Made by a program: the position numbers and the translations under genes. A model generated the notes under the pieces. The model had not been told where the DNA came from. It was given only the letters and a program-made list of their open reading frames with translations, and ran no database searches. Below are positions 20,841 to 27,900 of a DNA stretch of 34,206 nucleotides, piece after piece. This DNA comes from JBASTI01 sp964374025 (GTDB lineage Bacteria > Patescibacteriota > Minisyncoccia > Spechtbacterales > HO2-43-30): positions 1 to 34,206 of the forward strand of contig CAYJWU010000006.1 in NCBI GenBank assembly GCA_964374025.1, written 5' to 3'. The stretch's first letter is position 1. Each line of letters begins with the position of its first letter.

Positions 20841-23215
20841 CTTGAGTTGTTGTTGATCGCGGCTTGGGCTGCCGCAACTATTGCCGTCGGAATCCTTTGT
20901 ATTTTACAGCTTACGTAATCTATGCCGGCCTTGTGGAAAAATTGTATACTTCTCGGGTCCCCCGCGTGGTCGCCGCATACTCCAATTTTTAAATTCCCTC
21001 GCGCGCTTCCTCCGCGCTCAATCGCCATTCTTACAAGTTCGCCCACGCCCTCCTCGTCTATAGTGCGGAATGGGTCGTGTGAGAATATCTGATTTTCAAT
21101 GTAATGAGGAAGGAAAGTATTCGCGTCATCCCGCGATAATCCATAAGTTGACTGCACAAGGTCGTTTGTTCCGAAGGAGAAAAATTCGGCGTCTTTGGCA
21201 AGTTTTTGCGCAATAAGACACGCGCGCGGCAGTTCAATCATAGTTCCTATAGAGTAGGGGAGGCGCATATTTAATTCTTTTTCCGCGAGGCGAAACTCGT
21301 CCCTGATAATAGAAATCTGGTGAGCTAGTTCCCGTTCGTCTGATACAAGCGGGATCATTATTTCAAGCGCTGGTTTTAATCCGGATTTTATTGCTTCAGC
21401 CTCTGCGTGAGCAAGAGCGCGGGATTGCGCTCGGGTGAGTTCCGGGTTTGTTATGCCAAGCCGGCAGCCCCTATGGCCAAACATTGGATTTGCTTCTGAA
21501 ATTTTTTTATTATGCGGGAGAAATTCATGAAGCGGAGGGTCTATGAGGCGTACCGTAACAGGCAATTCTTTCATCGCGGAAAATATTCTTAAAAAGTCCC
21601 GTTTTTGAAACTCCTGAATTTTTAAAAGAGCCCTTTCCGCGTCCTTGCCTCCCGAAAGCAGGAATTCTTGAAGAGCGGCCAGTCGTTCTTTGTCTTTAAA
21701 CATATGCTCGGTGCGGACAAGGCCTATGCCCTCGGCCCCCATATCCTTTGCGGTTTGCGCGCTTTTGCCTTCATCCGCGTTTGCGCGTACGCCAAGCAGT
21801 TTTCGTTCGCTCGCCCACGAAAGGAGCGTTAAAAATTCTCGGCTCGGTGCAGGATATATAAGAGGCGCCTGACCTTTGAAAACAAGGCCGTTACTGCCGT
21901 CAACAGTGATGATATCTCCTTCCTTTAGCGCGACGCCATCCAGATTTGCTCCCACAACCGCGGGCTTGCCCATGTCGGAGGCAACAAATGCCGCGTGGCT
22001 TGAAAGACCTCCTTTGGAGGTTAATATAGCCGCGGAAGCGGCAAGGCCTTCGTAATCTTCAACAGATGTCTCTTCCCGCACAAGTATGGTTTTTTCATTG
22101 CGCATAGCAACGGCTTTTTGGGGGGTAAAGACTACGGCCCCCCAGTCAGCTCCCGGAGAAGCGGCAATGCCCGAAGCTATGGGAGATTCCGCTTTTTCAA
22201 GATCGACAGATGGGTAGAGTACTTTTTCCAGGTCAATGGGATTAATGCGAAGAATAGCTTCATCTTGCGAGATTAGGCCCTCCTCCGCGAAATTTACGGC
22301 GGTTTTTACGTGCGCGGCAGGGCTTCGTTTGGCGGAGCGCGTCTGGAGAAGATATAATTTCCCGTCTTCTACGGTATATTCTATATCCTGCATATCGCGA
22401 AAATGGCGCTCCAGGTCGCATCCAAACCCGTGAAGTTGGTTGAATAATTCGGGATGTTTCTTACGGAAAGATTCTATTGGTTCAACTAGGGTTCCTCCGG
22501 CAACTACATCTTCGCCCTGGCCGAGCGCGAGCCATTCTCCTGTTGGATTAGGCTCGCCTGTGTTTTTATTTCTTGTGATATACACGCCTGTTCCCGAATT
22601 TTCATTTAGATTGCCGAATACCATCTGTTGTATTGTGACGGCAGTACCGAGATTCTGGGGTATGCCCTTGTCTCGCCGGTAGGCAATTGCGTGGGGGTTG
22701 TTCCAAGAACGAAATATTGCACTGATGGCGCCTACAAGCTGATCCCATGGATCCTGCGGAAGTTCTTCCTTTACGGTATTTTTGTACATTTGCAAGAGGC
22801 GCTTGTAGCAGTCATTGGCAAAGCGCGGGTTTGTTTTTTGCGCGAGTTGCTCTACTGTTTTGTCGTTCAGGCCTATATTGAGAATCGTGTCCATCATTCC
22901 GGGCATAGAAATTTGTGCGCCGGAACGAACGGAAACAAGCAGAAAGTTTTCGGCGCCGGCGAATTTTTTACCCGATACCTGCTCAAGCCACCGGAGCGTT
23001 TTTTTAATTCTCCCGGTGAAGTTTGAAGGAAGCGATCTTACATTCAGAAAATTACAGCACACCTTTGTCGTGATTGTAAATCCCGGAGGCACCGGTAATC
23101 CAAGAAGGGACATTTCTGCGAGATTTGCTCCCTTCCCCCCAAGGAGCTCGCGCATTGAAGCATCTCCCTCGGCAGCTCCCCCCCCGAATTTATATATGTA
23201 CTTTTCCGTGGCCAT
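20831..23215 (-). CDS. ppdK: Pyruvate, phosphate dikinase
   Basis: Interconverts pyruvate + ATP + Pi and PEP + AMP + PPi. The N-terminal ATP-grasp domain begins KYIYKFGGGAAEGDASM and GGKGANLAEM. The phospho-carrier histidine is H407 (KGGLSSHAAFVASDMGKP). The C-terminal PEP/pyruvate barrel has SFGTNDLVQSTYGLSRDD and C747 in GVCGDHAGDP. At 794 residues it is about 80 shorter than usual, mostly in the region between ATP-grasp and His domains, with no catalytic loss visible. In a fermentative CPR cell it probably replaces or complements pyruvate kinase. A strong GGAGGTGA (23222-23229) is 6 nt before the ATG. Confidence 0.95.
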   Translation of the reverse strand: MATEKYIYKFGGGAAEGDASMRELLGGKGANLAEMSLLGLPVPPGFTITTKVCCNFLNVRSLPSNFTGRIKKTLRWLEQVSGKKFAGAENFLLVSVRSGAQISMPGMMDTILNIGLNDKTVEQLAQKTNPRFANDCYKRLLQMYKNTVKEELPQDPWDQLVGAISAIFRSWNNPHAIAYRRDKGIPQNLGTAVTIQQMVFGNLNENSGTGVYITRNKNTGEPNPTGEWLALGQGEDVVAGGTLVEPIESFRKKHPELFNQLHGFGCDLERHFRDMQDIEYTVEDGKLYLLQTRSAKRSPAAHVKTAVNFAEEGLISQDEAILRINPIDLEKVLYPSVDLEKAESPIASGIAASPGADWGAVVFTPQKAVAMRNEKTILVREETSVEDYEGLAASAAILTSKGGLSSHAAFVASDMGKPAVVGANLDGVALKEGDIITVDGSNGLVFKGQAPLIYPAPSREFLTLLSWASERKLLGVRANADEGKSAQTAKDMGAEGIGLVRTEHMFKDKERLAALQEFLLSGGKDAERALLKIQEFQKRDFLRIFSAMKELPVTVRLIDPPLHEFLPHNKKISEANPMFGHRGCRLGITNPELTRAQSRALAHAEAEAIKSGLKPALEIMIPLVSDERELAHQISIIRDEFRLAEKELNMRLPYSIGTMIELPRACLIAQKLAKDAEFFSFGTNDLVQSTYGLSRDDANTFLPHYIENQIFSHDPFRTIDEEGVGELVRMAIERGGSARGNLKIGVCGDHAGDPRSIQFFHKAGIDYVSCKIQRIPTAIVAAAQAAINNNSRAR

Positions 23216-23291
23216 AATAATTCACCTCCATCTATCTATAAGTATGGCTATAAGTTTTCAAGGTAACTCCATGATGATTTAATAGCAGTAA

Positions 23292-23320
23292 TTTTTAAGA
23301 AACGCAAATACGTATGTCAA
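23292..23320 (-). promoter_or_regulatory. ppdK promoter
   Basis: On minus TTGACA (23320-23315), 17-nt spacer, TAAAAA (23297-23292). Leaves a leader of about 70 nt ending in the strong Shine-Dalgarno. Confidence 0.55.
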
Positions 23321-23321
23321 A

Positions 23322-23356
23322 AATAAATAATCGGGGTCAGGCCCCGATTATTTATT
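23322..23356. repeat. 15-bp perfect inverted repeat upstream of ppdK
   Basis: AATAAATAATCGGGG (23322-23336) and its complement (23342-23356), loop TCAGG. GC core with AT-rich flanks, as in a bidirectional terminator; it adjoins the ppdK -35 box. The 23216-23495 stretch otherwise holds only this, the ppdK promoter, the next terminator and a 33-codon open frame I do not accept. Confidence 0.75.
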
Positions 23357-23458
23357 AATGGTGCCAGATAAGGATGGTATGCGAATTTTTGTACTCGGTC
23401 TCCTAGAGAAACTACAGGATTATGCCGTACTTCAATTTGAGGGTAGCACAACAGAGTA

Positions 23459-23494
23459 AAAAAAGAAAACGGCACGAAGTTGGTGTGCCGTTTT
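23459..23494 (-). terminator. Terminator of the 227-residue hypothetical gene
   Basis: Stem AAAACGGCAC/GTGCCGTTTT (23466-23475 with 23485-23494) followed on minus by CTTTTTTT. Confidence 0.85.
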
Positions 23495-23495
23495 A

Positions 23496-24179
23496 TTAAC
23501 TATTGAAAATCTCCTGTAATTCAAATAGTTCCATGGGTAGCACTCTTGCACATATTGCGTATTTATTGAGGAGTTCGTGAATTACCAAAATATGTTCTGC
23601 AGGCACAAGAATGTAACGAAGAGCATTGGAGGTAAGGATTGTCTTGCAGTTTACTTCGCTTGGTATGTTTTTATTGCGGTATTCGCACTCGGCTTCATTA
23701 TTACCGTCATAAATTAACAGAACAGGAAAACCAGATGGGTTACCACGCTTTATGTTGTAAAGCCGCCCCATAATCCTTAATAAAAGTCTTCGCCACCACA
23801 CCTTGAAAAATGGGTTTACTCCCGCATATCTCGATATTACATCTCTCCCCGTGATTTTGGCGGCATCAACAGCGAGCATATCTGTTCTATTTCGTGTTGC
23901 AAATGCATAAGATGCTATAACTCCATCCTTTTTATGCAAATCACACATACTTGTAATATTTGGCGAGAATGCGTTCTTTGGTTTGTACGAACCCAATCCA
24001 TGCATAAGAATACTTTCAAGGTAATCTGAAAATGTGCCGTGTCCTAACGGTTGTTCGAACTTTGTAAGATCCTCAAAAAGTTTTTGAAGGAACCGCATCC
24101 ATATTTCATGAGCAATATTTTCTTTATTCTTGGTGATGAAATGTGCAAGCTCTAACTCTTTTTCACGCAGTTCTTTCAC
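23496..24179 (-). CDS. Hypothetical protein, possibly ADP-ribosyltransferase-like fold
   Basis: 227 residues, family not recognised. LGHGTFSDYLESILMHGL (about 46-63) resembles the HGT...IL..GL opening of several ADP-ribosyltransferase/KptA-like folds; VIASYAFATRN could supply the second-position tyrosine, and IPSEV (near 177-181) the late glutamate. Strands such as FPVLLIYD between them fit. This is a pattern read by eye, not a proven homology. No signal peptide. GTG start supported by AGGAGGT (24187-24193). No antitoxin-like neighbour is adjacent; it lies beside the tRNA-Phe integration-like region. Confidence 0.6.
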   Translation of the reverse strand: MKELREKELELAHFITKNKENIAHEIWMRFLQKLFEDLTKFEQPLGHGTFSDYLESILMHGLGSYKPKNAFSPNITSMCDLHKKDGVIASYAFATRNRTDMLAVDAAKITGRDVISRYAGVNPFFKVWWRRLLLRIMGRLYNIKRGNPSGFPVLLIYDGNNEAECEYRNKNIPSEVNCKTILTSNALRYILVPAEHILVIHELLNKYAICARVLPMELFELQEIFNS

Positions 24180-24379
24180 GCACGACCTCCTTAAAACCTC
24201 GAACTATATTAGCAATTTAAGAAAAAAATACAACTGCAAATTCTAAAAATCTCTATCCTCCCTTTCCCGTAACAAAAATAACCCTTCATGTGCGAATCTC
24301 CATGTGGAACAAAAAAACATAGATGTTGCCTACGTTTTCCCGTGGTCAGAGTTTGCGAACCGACCAAAAGTTACATTTG

Positions 24380-24398
24380 GTGCCGCGGGAGGGAATCG
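24380..24398 (-). pseudogene. Duplicated 3' end of tRNA-Phe (attachment-site-like remnant)
   Basis: 19 nt identical to the tRNA-Phe 3' end (24560-24578), exactly 180 nt away and in the same orientation. Here the minus strand continues into CCA after GCGGCA, unlike the functional copy. The rest of the T arm is absent. The segment between the copies (24399-24521) has several small hairpins but no gene. The 24180-24379 stretch shows nothing I can name beyond the upstream gene's ribosome-binding site. Confidence 0.7.
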
Positions 24399-24521
24399 GT
24401 CACAACTTCCGCCTTCGGCGGAGTCGCGACCCCGCCTCACTTCCCTCGCTTCGCTTGGGAAATGCTGCGGCTTTCGATTCCCGATCGCGAGACAAGCAGT
24501 TGTCTCGCTCCCCGCGTCCCC

Positions 24522-24559
24522 AAATAATAAAATCCAGCAGAAGCTGGATTTTATTATTT
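24522..24559 (-). terminator. Terminator of tRNA-Phe
   Basis: Perfect 17-bp stem (24522-24538 with 24543-24559) and 4-nt loop, directly after the tRNA 3' end. The 3' arm on minus is T-rich. Confidence 0.85.
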
Positions 24560-24560
24560 G

Positions 24561-24862
24561 TGCCGCGGGAGGGAATCGAACCCCCTACTCAAGGCTCTTC
24601 CGAGCAATTTTCTTGGATTACTCCAAGGGTCGGACTATATCATCCCCGCAGCTGCGGGGTTGGGCGCTTATGCGAGATTATTGTTGGGACTCACTCGCTA
24701 GTCTCTACACCTTCCGGGAAATCTTTGCCCTTCCCGGCTTGGCTCGGGATTGCCCTTAGTTTATCGAAGGGTTTCCCCGAATTCACCCAATTTTTTATTC
24801 AGTGTTGCCACTGAATTGCCCAAAGAGTTTAGGCCTCAGCTCTACCAATGAGCTACCGCGGC
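24561..24862 (-). tRNA. tRNA-Phe (GAA) interrupted by a group I intron
   Basis: Exon 1 is 24862-24831 (acceptor GCCGCGG, D arm GCTC-ATTGGTA-GAGC, anticodon 5' strand GAGGC, then C32 U33). Exon 2 is 24600-24561 (GAAGA, GCCTT, variable loop, T arm GGGGG-TTCGATT-CCCTC, CCGCGGC, discriminator A). Joining gives a 72-nt cloverleaf with loop CU-GAA-GA, anticodon GAA. Position 37 is G, whereas tRNA-Phe nearly always has A. No CCA is encoded. Confidence 0.88.
24601..24830 (-). mobile_element. Group I intron (230 nt) in the anticodon loop of tRNA-Phe
   Basis: P1: exon GCCU pairs with intron GGGC and gives the U-G pair at the 5' splice site. P10: exon 2 GAAGAG pairs with intron CUCUUU lying directly 5' of that GGGC. 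The intron ends in G. The core shows GGTGTAGAGACTAG and GATATAGTCCG, the P7 halves, a strong P8-like CCCCGCAGCTGCGGGG hairpin and a P9-like CTTGG/CCAAG stem. No ORF inside. Confidence 0.9.
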
Positions 24863-24872
24863 TTAATATTTG

Positions 24873-25568
24873 TTATATAGCATACTTTATCCCTTCTATC
24901 CAGCCCATTATTTGGTGAAATTTTTGGGTGTTATTCGCTCTAATCTGTATTGTTCCATAGGGGAGCCGATTGTAGGGTCTTTTATTTTGGCTTGATTTAC
25001 TAATACCGTAGTAGAGCTTTCGGAAATTGTTTTTCGGTAATCCTGTTGTTTTTACCCAGTAGTCAAAAACAGTATCCGCATTCATGTGTTCGAATACTCG
25101 AATATCTGCGAAAATTTTTTCCTCGGGTATTTCGCATATACTTTTAAGAAATTTTATGAATATTTTTACTAAAATTGGATCGGAATTTGTTAAGGCAATA
25201 GGGTGATAACTTCGTTCCTTGCCATTTTTAACAATAAGCCGCTTATATCCCTCTGCCCAATAGAGTGATGCCCCTAACAGGAGTAGATCTTTATGGGATA
25301 ATTTGTTAATCATCGCGCGTGCACTGCTTCTAATTCTTGCGGCACGTTTCTGAGCTTCATGGGTTTGTAGTTTATTCTTTTTAGTTAGGCCACGCAACGA
25401 TGCCTCTGCCACTCGTTTTCGTAGCCTCGCGCGCGCAGTTTCGGATAGTTCCAAACCATGGAACCAATCTGATAGTGTCGCCTTAGGCGCACCTAAGAGG
25501 CGAGCTATCTCATTATAGCTGTAACCTTTCAGTCGCAATTTTAGGGCTTTACTTTTATCCTTTCTCAT
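24873..25568 (-). CDS. HTH protein with degenerate LAGLIDADG-like motifs (possible homing endonuclease relative)
   Basis: 231 residues. An N-terminal helix-turn-helix (about 9-40; LKGYSYNEIARLLGAPKATL) is followed by a basic linker and a region with LLGASLYWAEG (97-107) and, at the very C-terminus, MGWIEGI (221-227). The two resemble paired LAGLIDADG helices with E in place of the last D. ALTNSDPILVKIFIKFL and DTVFDYWVK lie between them. I know similar HTH-plus-GASLYWAEG proteins from CPR genomes, function unproven. It ends 10 nt upstream of the intron-bearing tRNA-Phe on the same strand. The ATG is 8 nt after a TATACT box (25582-25577), so it is probably leaderless. Confidence 0.7.
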   Translation of the reverse strand: MRKDKSKALKLRLKGYSYNEIARLLGAPKATLSDWFHGLELSETARARLRKRVAEASLRGLTKKNKLQTHEAQKRAARIRSSARAMINKLSHKDLLLLGASLYWAEGYKRLIVKNGKERSYHPIALTNSDPILVKIFIKFLKSICEIPEEKIFADIRVFEHMNADTVFDYWVKTTGLPKNNFRKLYYGISKSSQNKRPYNRLPYGTIQIRANNTQKFHQIMGWIEGIKYAI

Positions 25569-25604
25569 TACTTATAAGTATAACACAGGACGTTCGGTTT
25601 TTGA

Positions 25605-25613
25605 TGTGGATAA
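25605..25613 (-). promoter_or_regulatory. DnaA-box-like 9-mer
   Basis: TTATCCACA on minus, perfect 9-mer, just downstream of tRNA-Val and upstream of the HTH gene. Isolated, so low weight. Confidence 0.35.
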
Positions 25614-25621
25614 GTTTTTTG

Positions 25622-25694
25622 TGGGCGCGTCCTGACTCGAACAGGAGGCCTACTCGGTGTAAACGAGTCGCTCTACCAACTGAGCTACGCGCCC
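25622..25694 (-). tRNA. tRNA-Val (UAC)
   Basis: Cloverleaf on minus: acceptor GGGCGCG/CGCGCCC, D arm GCTC-AGTTGGTA-GAGC, anticodon arm ACTCG-TTTACAC-CGAGT with anticodon TAC, T arm TCCTG-TTCGAGT-CAGGA, discriminator A. CCA not encoded. Confidence 0.95.
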
Positions 25695-25752
25695 AATAGG
25701 CATATTTTACCTCGAAACTTGACTTTAGGCAAGGATTTGGGCATTATGCATT

Positions 25753-25771
25753 GATATACTTGTGGTATATC
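25753..25771. promoter_or_regulatory. Operator-like palindrome upstream of the beta-oxidation genes
   Basis: GATATAC and GTATATC, perfect 7-bp arms with 5-nt spacer, 45 nt before the hydrolase ATG. A -35-like TTGACT lies upstream near 25724. The regulator is not in the window. Confidence 0.45.
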
Positions 25772-25815
25772 TTCTCTTTAAAAACTGAAAAAATTATCCA
25801 TTCGCGAGGTACACG

Positions 25816-26640
25816 ATGGCAAAGTTTATAGATATAGACGGGAAGCAAATCAGGTACTCAAAGAGTGGAAGGGGCGAGCCACTGGTGCTTATTCATGGCC
25901 TGGGAGGCTTTATGATTGTCTGGGAAGGGAACATACGTTCACTTTCACGGAATTTCACCGTGTACGCGCTCGATCTCCCCGGACATGGGTATTCAAGTGC
26001 CCTTCAAAAAGACGAGCTAAACCTTGAGTTTAGCAGTTTGTTTTTAGAGAAATTTTTCCAGGCGTTGGGATTGGATAATTTTGTATGCGTGGGGACCTCG
26101 CTCGGGGGACTCATAGCTATGCGCTATACGTTTGACTACCCCGGGAGAGTTCGCAAGCTCATCCTTGTTGGTTCCGCGGGACTTGGCAAGAGGATGTCCA
26201 TATTATTGAGATTTATGTCACTCCCGTTTGTCGGCGAGTATTTTTCAAGGCCAAAGTTTGTACGTAAGATGTTGGAGCAACTTGTGTACGACAAGCGCAT
26301 CATAACGGAAAGGTTAGTGGAGGAATTTGCGAAAATCCGTTCTAAAGCAGAACTGCGCAGAAACACTCTTGGGTTGCTTCGGTATGGCGTAAATATCCGC
26401 GGCCAGAGGAAGCACATCATTCAAGAGGCAGAACTTCATAAAATCACCATTCCTACCCTTTTGCTCTGGGTAGAAAACGACCCGATATTTCCGGTAGAAC
26501 AAGCACGCCGCGCAGTGAAACACTTTCCAAATGCTGTATTACGCGTGTTTCCGAAAACCGGGCATCTCGTTTACCTCGAGCAGCCCGAGGGATTTAGAAA
26601 AGCAATTGTAGAATTTGCCCTTGATGCCAGTGAAGATTAA
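25816..26640 (+). CDS. Alpha/beta hydrolase
   Basis: 274 residues of the alpha/beta-hydrolase fold: oxyanion-hole segment LVLIHGLGG, DLPGHGYSS, nucleophile elbow VGTSLGGL (S95), acid D222 (ENDPIFP) and H250 (KTGHLVYLEQP). All three catalytic residues are present. Substrate cannot be read from the sequence; as first gene before thiolase, dehydrogenase and acyl-CoA synthetase genes, an esterase, lipase-like or thioesterase role releasing fatty acids or CoA is reasonable. A partial GAGGT precedes the ATG. The thiolase gene follows 21 nt later. Confidence 0.9.
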   Translation: MAKFIDIDGKQIRYSKSGRGEPLVLIHGLGGFMIVWEGNIRSLSRNFTVYALDLPGHGYSSALQKDELNLEFSSLFLEKFFQALGLDNFVCVGTSLGGLIAMRYTFDYPGRVRKLILVGSAGLGKRMSILLRFMSLPFVGEYFSRPKFVRKMLEQLVYDKRIITERLVEEFAKIRSKAELRRNTLGLLRYGVNIRGQRKHIIQEAELHKITIPTLLLWVENDPIFPVEQARRAVKHFPNAVLRVFPKTGHLVYLEQPEGFRKAIVEFALDASED

Positions 26641-26661
26641 AACGAGAAAAGGAGGAAATAC

Positions 26662-27900
26662 ATGGAATCAAAGATCTTAATCGCATCCCCGGTGCGTACG
26701 GCAATTGGCAAAGTGGACAGGGATGGCGCGTTCCGCGATGTGCCCGCGCATATACTCTTAAGCGAATGCTTTCGCGAGGTGATTCGAAGAAGCGGAATCG
26801 ATGTCTTTTTGATTGACGAGGTTATAGGGGGCCCATGCTTTACTGACTTTGATGCCCCGACTGCCGGACGAGTTGCCGCTTTGCTTGCGGGAATCCCGGA
26901 ACAGGTAACTGCTTATGGCATAATCCAAAATTGCGCAACTGGTCTCCGCGCTATAACAAGCGCCGCGCAGGCAATTAAGGCGGGGGATGGCGAAGTTTAT
27001 CTTGTGGGCGCTGCAGAAAGCATGTCTAGCTGGCCACATTCAATACCCAGGGCCCGATGGGGCCTTGGAATCGGAGACGGAGTCATTGTCGATCCTTTGG
27101 TGAGGGGACTCACCGATCCGATTCATAAAGAGCATATGGGCGTGACTGCGCAGCATGTTGCCGATAAACATGGAATTGATAGGGGAGCCCAAGATAGTTT
27201 TGCCGTTGATTCCCACAGGAAAGCGCTCAAAGCCCAAAGGGAAGGAAGATTCAAGGATCAGATTGTCCCGGTGAAGGTTTTGGAAAGAGGCGCAATGGGA
27301 CAGAAAAGGGAAAGGGTAATTACGCAGGATCAGGGCATAAGGCCCGACGCAAACAAGGAATTTCTTGCTTTGCTTTCCCCGCCTCCGTTTTTTACGCAAG
27401 AAGAAGACGGCGGCACGGTTACCCCCGGCAACTCTTCGCAGCTCTCCGACGCGGCAGCCGCAATGCTTGTCATAAGCGAAAAAAGAGCAAAGGGCCTAAA
27501 CCTTGAGTCCATTGCAGAAATTGTAGATTACGCGTATGTCGGGCTCAATCCGCTCTACATGGGCGAGGGGCCAATCCCCGCGATTAGAAAACTGTTCCTA
27601 AAGGTTGGTATGCGCGTCCAAGACATAGATTTTTTTGAGATAAACGAGGCCTTTGCCGCGCAGTGCATTCCCTGCCAAAAGGAACTGGGCATTCCTGACG
27701 AGAAGCTAAATGTATGGGGCGGCGCGATTGCCCTTGGTCATCCAATAGGAGCGACTGGCGCGATTTTAGCGGTTAAAGCGGCATATATTCTAAAAGAGTA
27801 TGACAAAGAGTACGCTATTATTTCAATGTGTGTAAGCGGCGGACAGGGCGGAGCCATGCTCATCAAAAATTACCGCGGAAGCAGAAGGAGGAAGAAATGA
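26662..27900 (+). CDS. Acetyl-CoA acyltransferase (thiolase)
   Basis: Catalyses the last step of beta-oxidation, thiolytic cleavage of 3-ketoacyl-CoA, or the reverse condensation. Catalytic residues are complete: C91 (IIQNCATGLRA), H360 (IALGHPIGATGA) and C390 (SMCVSGGQGG); NEAFAA is also conserved. Length (412) is close to FadA. The sequence alone does not separate degradative from biosynthetic thiolase; the gene neighbours favour the degradative type. GGAGG at 26651-26655 supports the ATG. It overlaps the next gene by 4 nt. Confidence 0.94.
   Translation: MESKILIASPVRTAIGKVDRDGAFRDVPAHILLSECFREVIRRSGIDVFLIDEVIGGPCFTDFDAPTAGRVAALLAGIPEQVTAYGIIQNCATGLRAITSAAQAIKAGDGEVYLVGAAESMSSWPHSIPRARWGLGIGDGVIVDPLVRGLTDPIHKEHMGVTAQHVADKHGIDRGAQDSFAVDSHRKALKAQREGRFKDQIVPVKVLERGAMGQKRERVITQDQGIRPDANKEFLALLSPPPFFTQEEDGGTVTPGNSSQLSDAAAAMLVISEKRAKGLNLESIAEIVDYAYVGLNPLYMGEGPIPAIRKLFLKVGMRVQDIDFFEINEAFAAQCIPCQKELGIPDEKLNVWGGAIALGHPIGATGAILAVKAAYILKEYDKEYAIISMCVSGGQGGAMLIKNYRGSRRRKK

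Noticed and set aside
23358..23459. 33-codon open frame between ppdK and the next gene
   Set aside because: No ribosome-binding site, begins in the arm of an inverted repeat, no recognisable protein features.
24288..24814. Overlapping open frames with GGNRTPY / EGIEPP-like peptides
   Set aside because: They are translations through the tRNA-Phe gene, its intron and the duplicated tRNA end; such peptides are a well-known artefact of antisense tRNA.
27828..27896. Upstream extension of the 3-hydroxyacyl-CoA dehydrogenase frame
   Set aside because: It lies inside the thiolase gene; the Shine-Dalgarno and ATGA overlap place the start at 27897.
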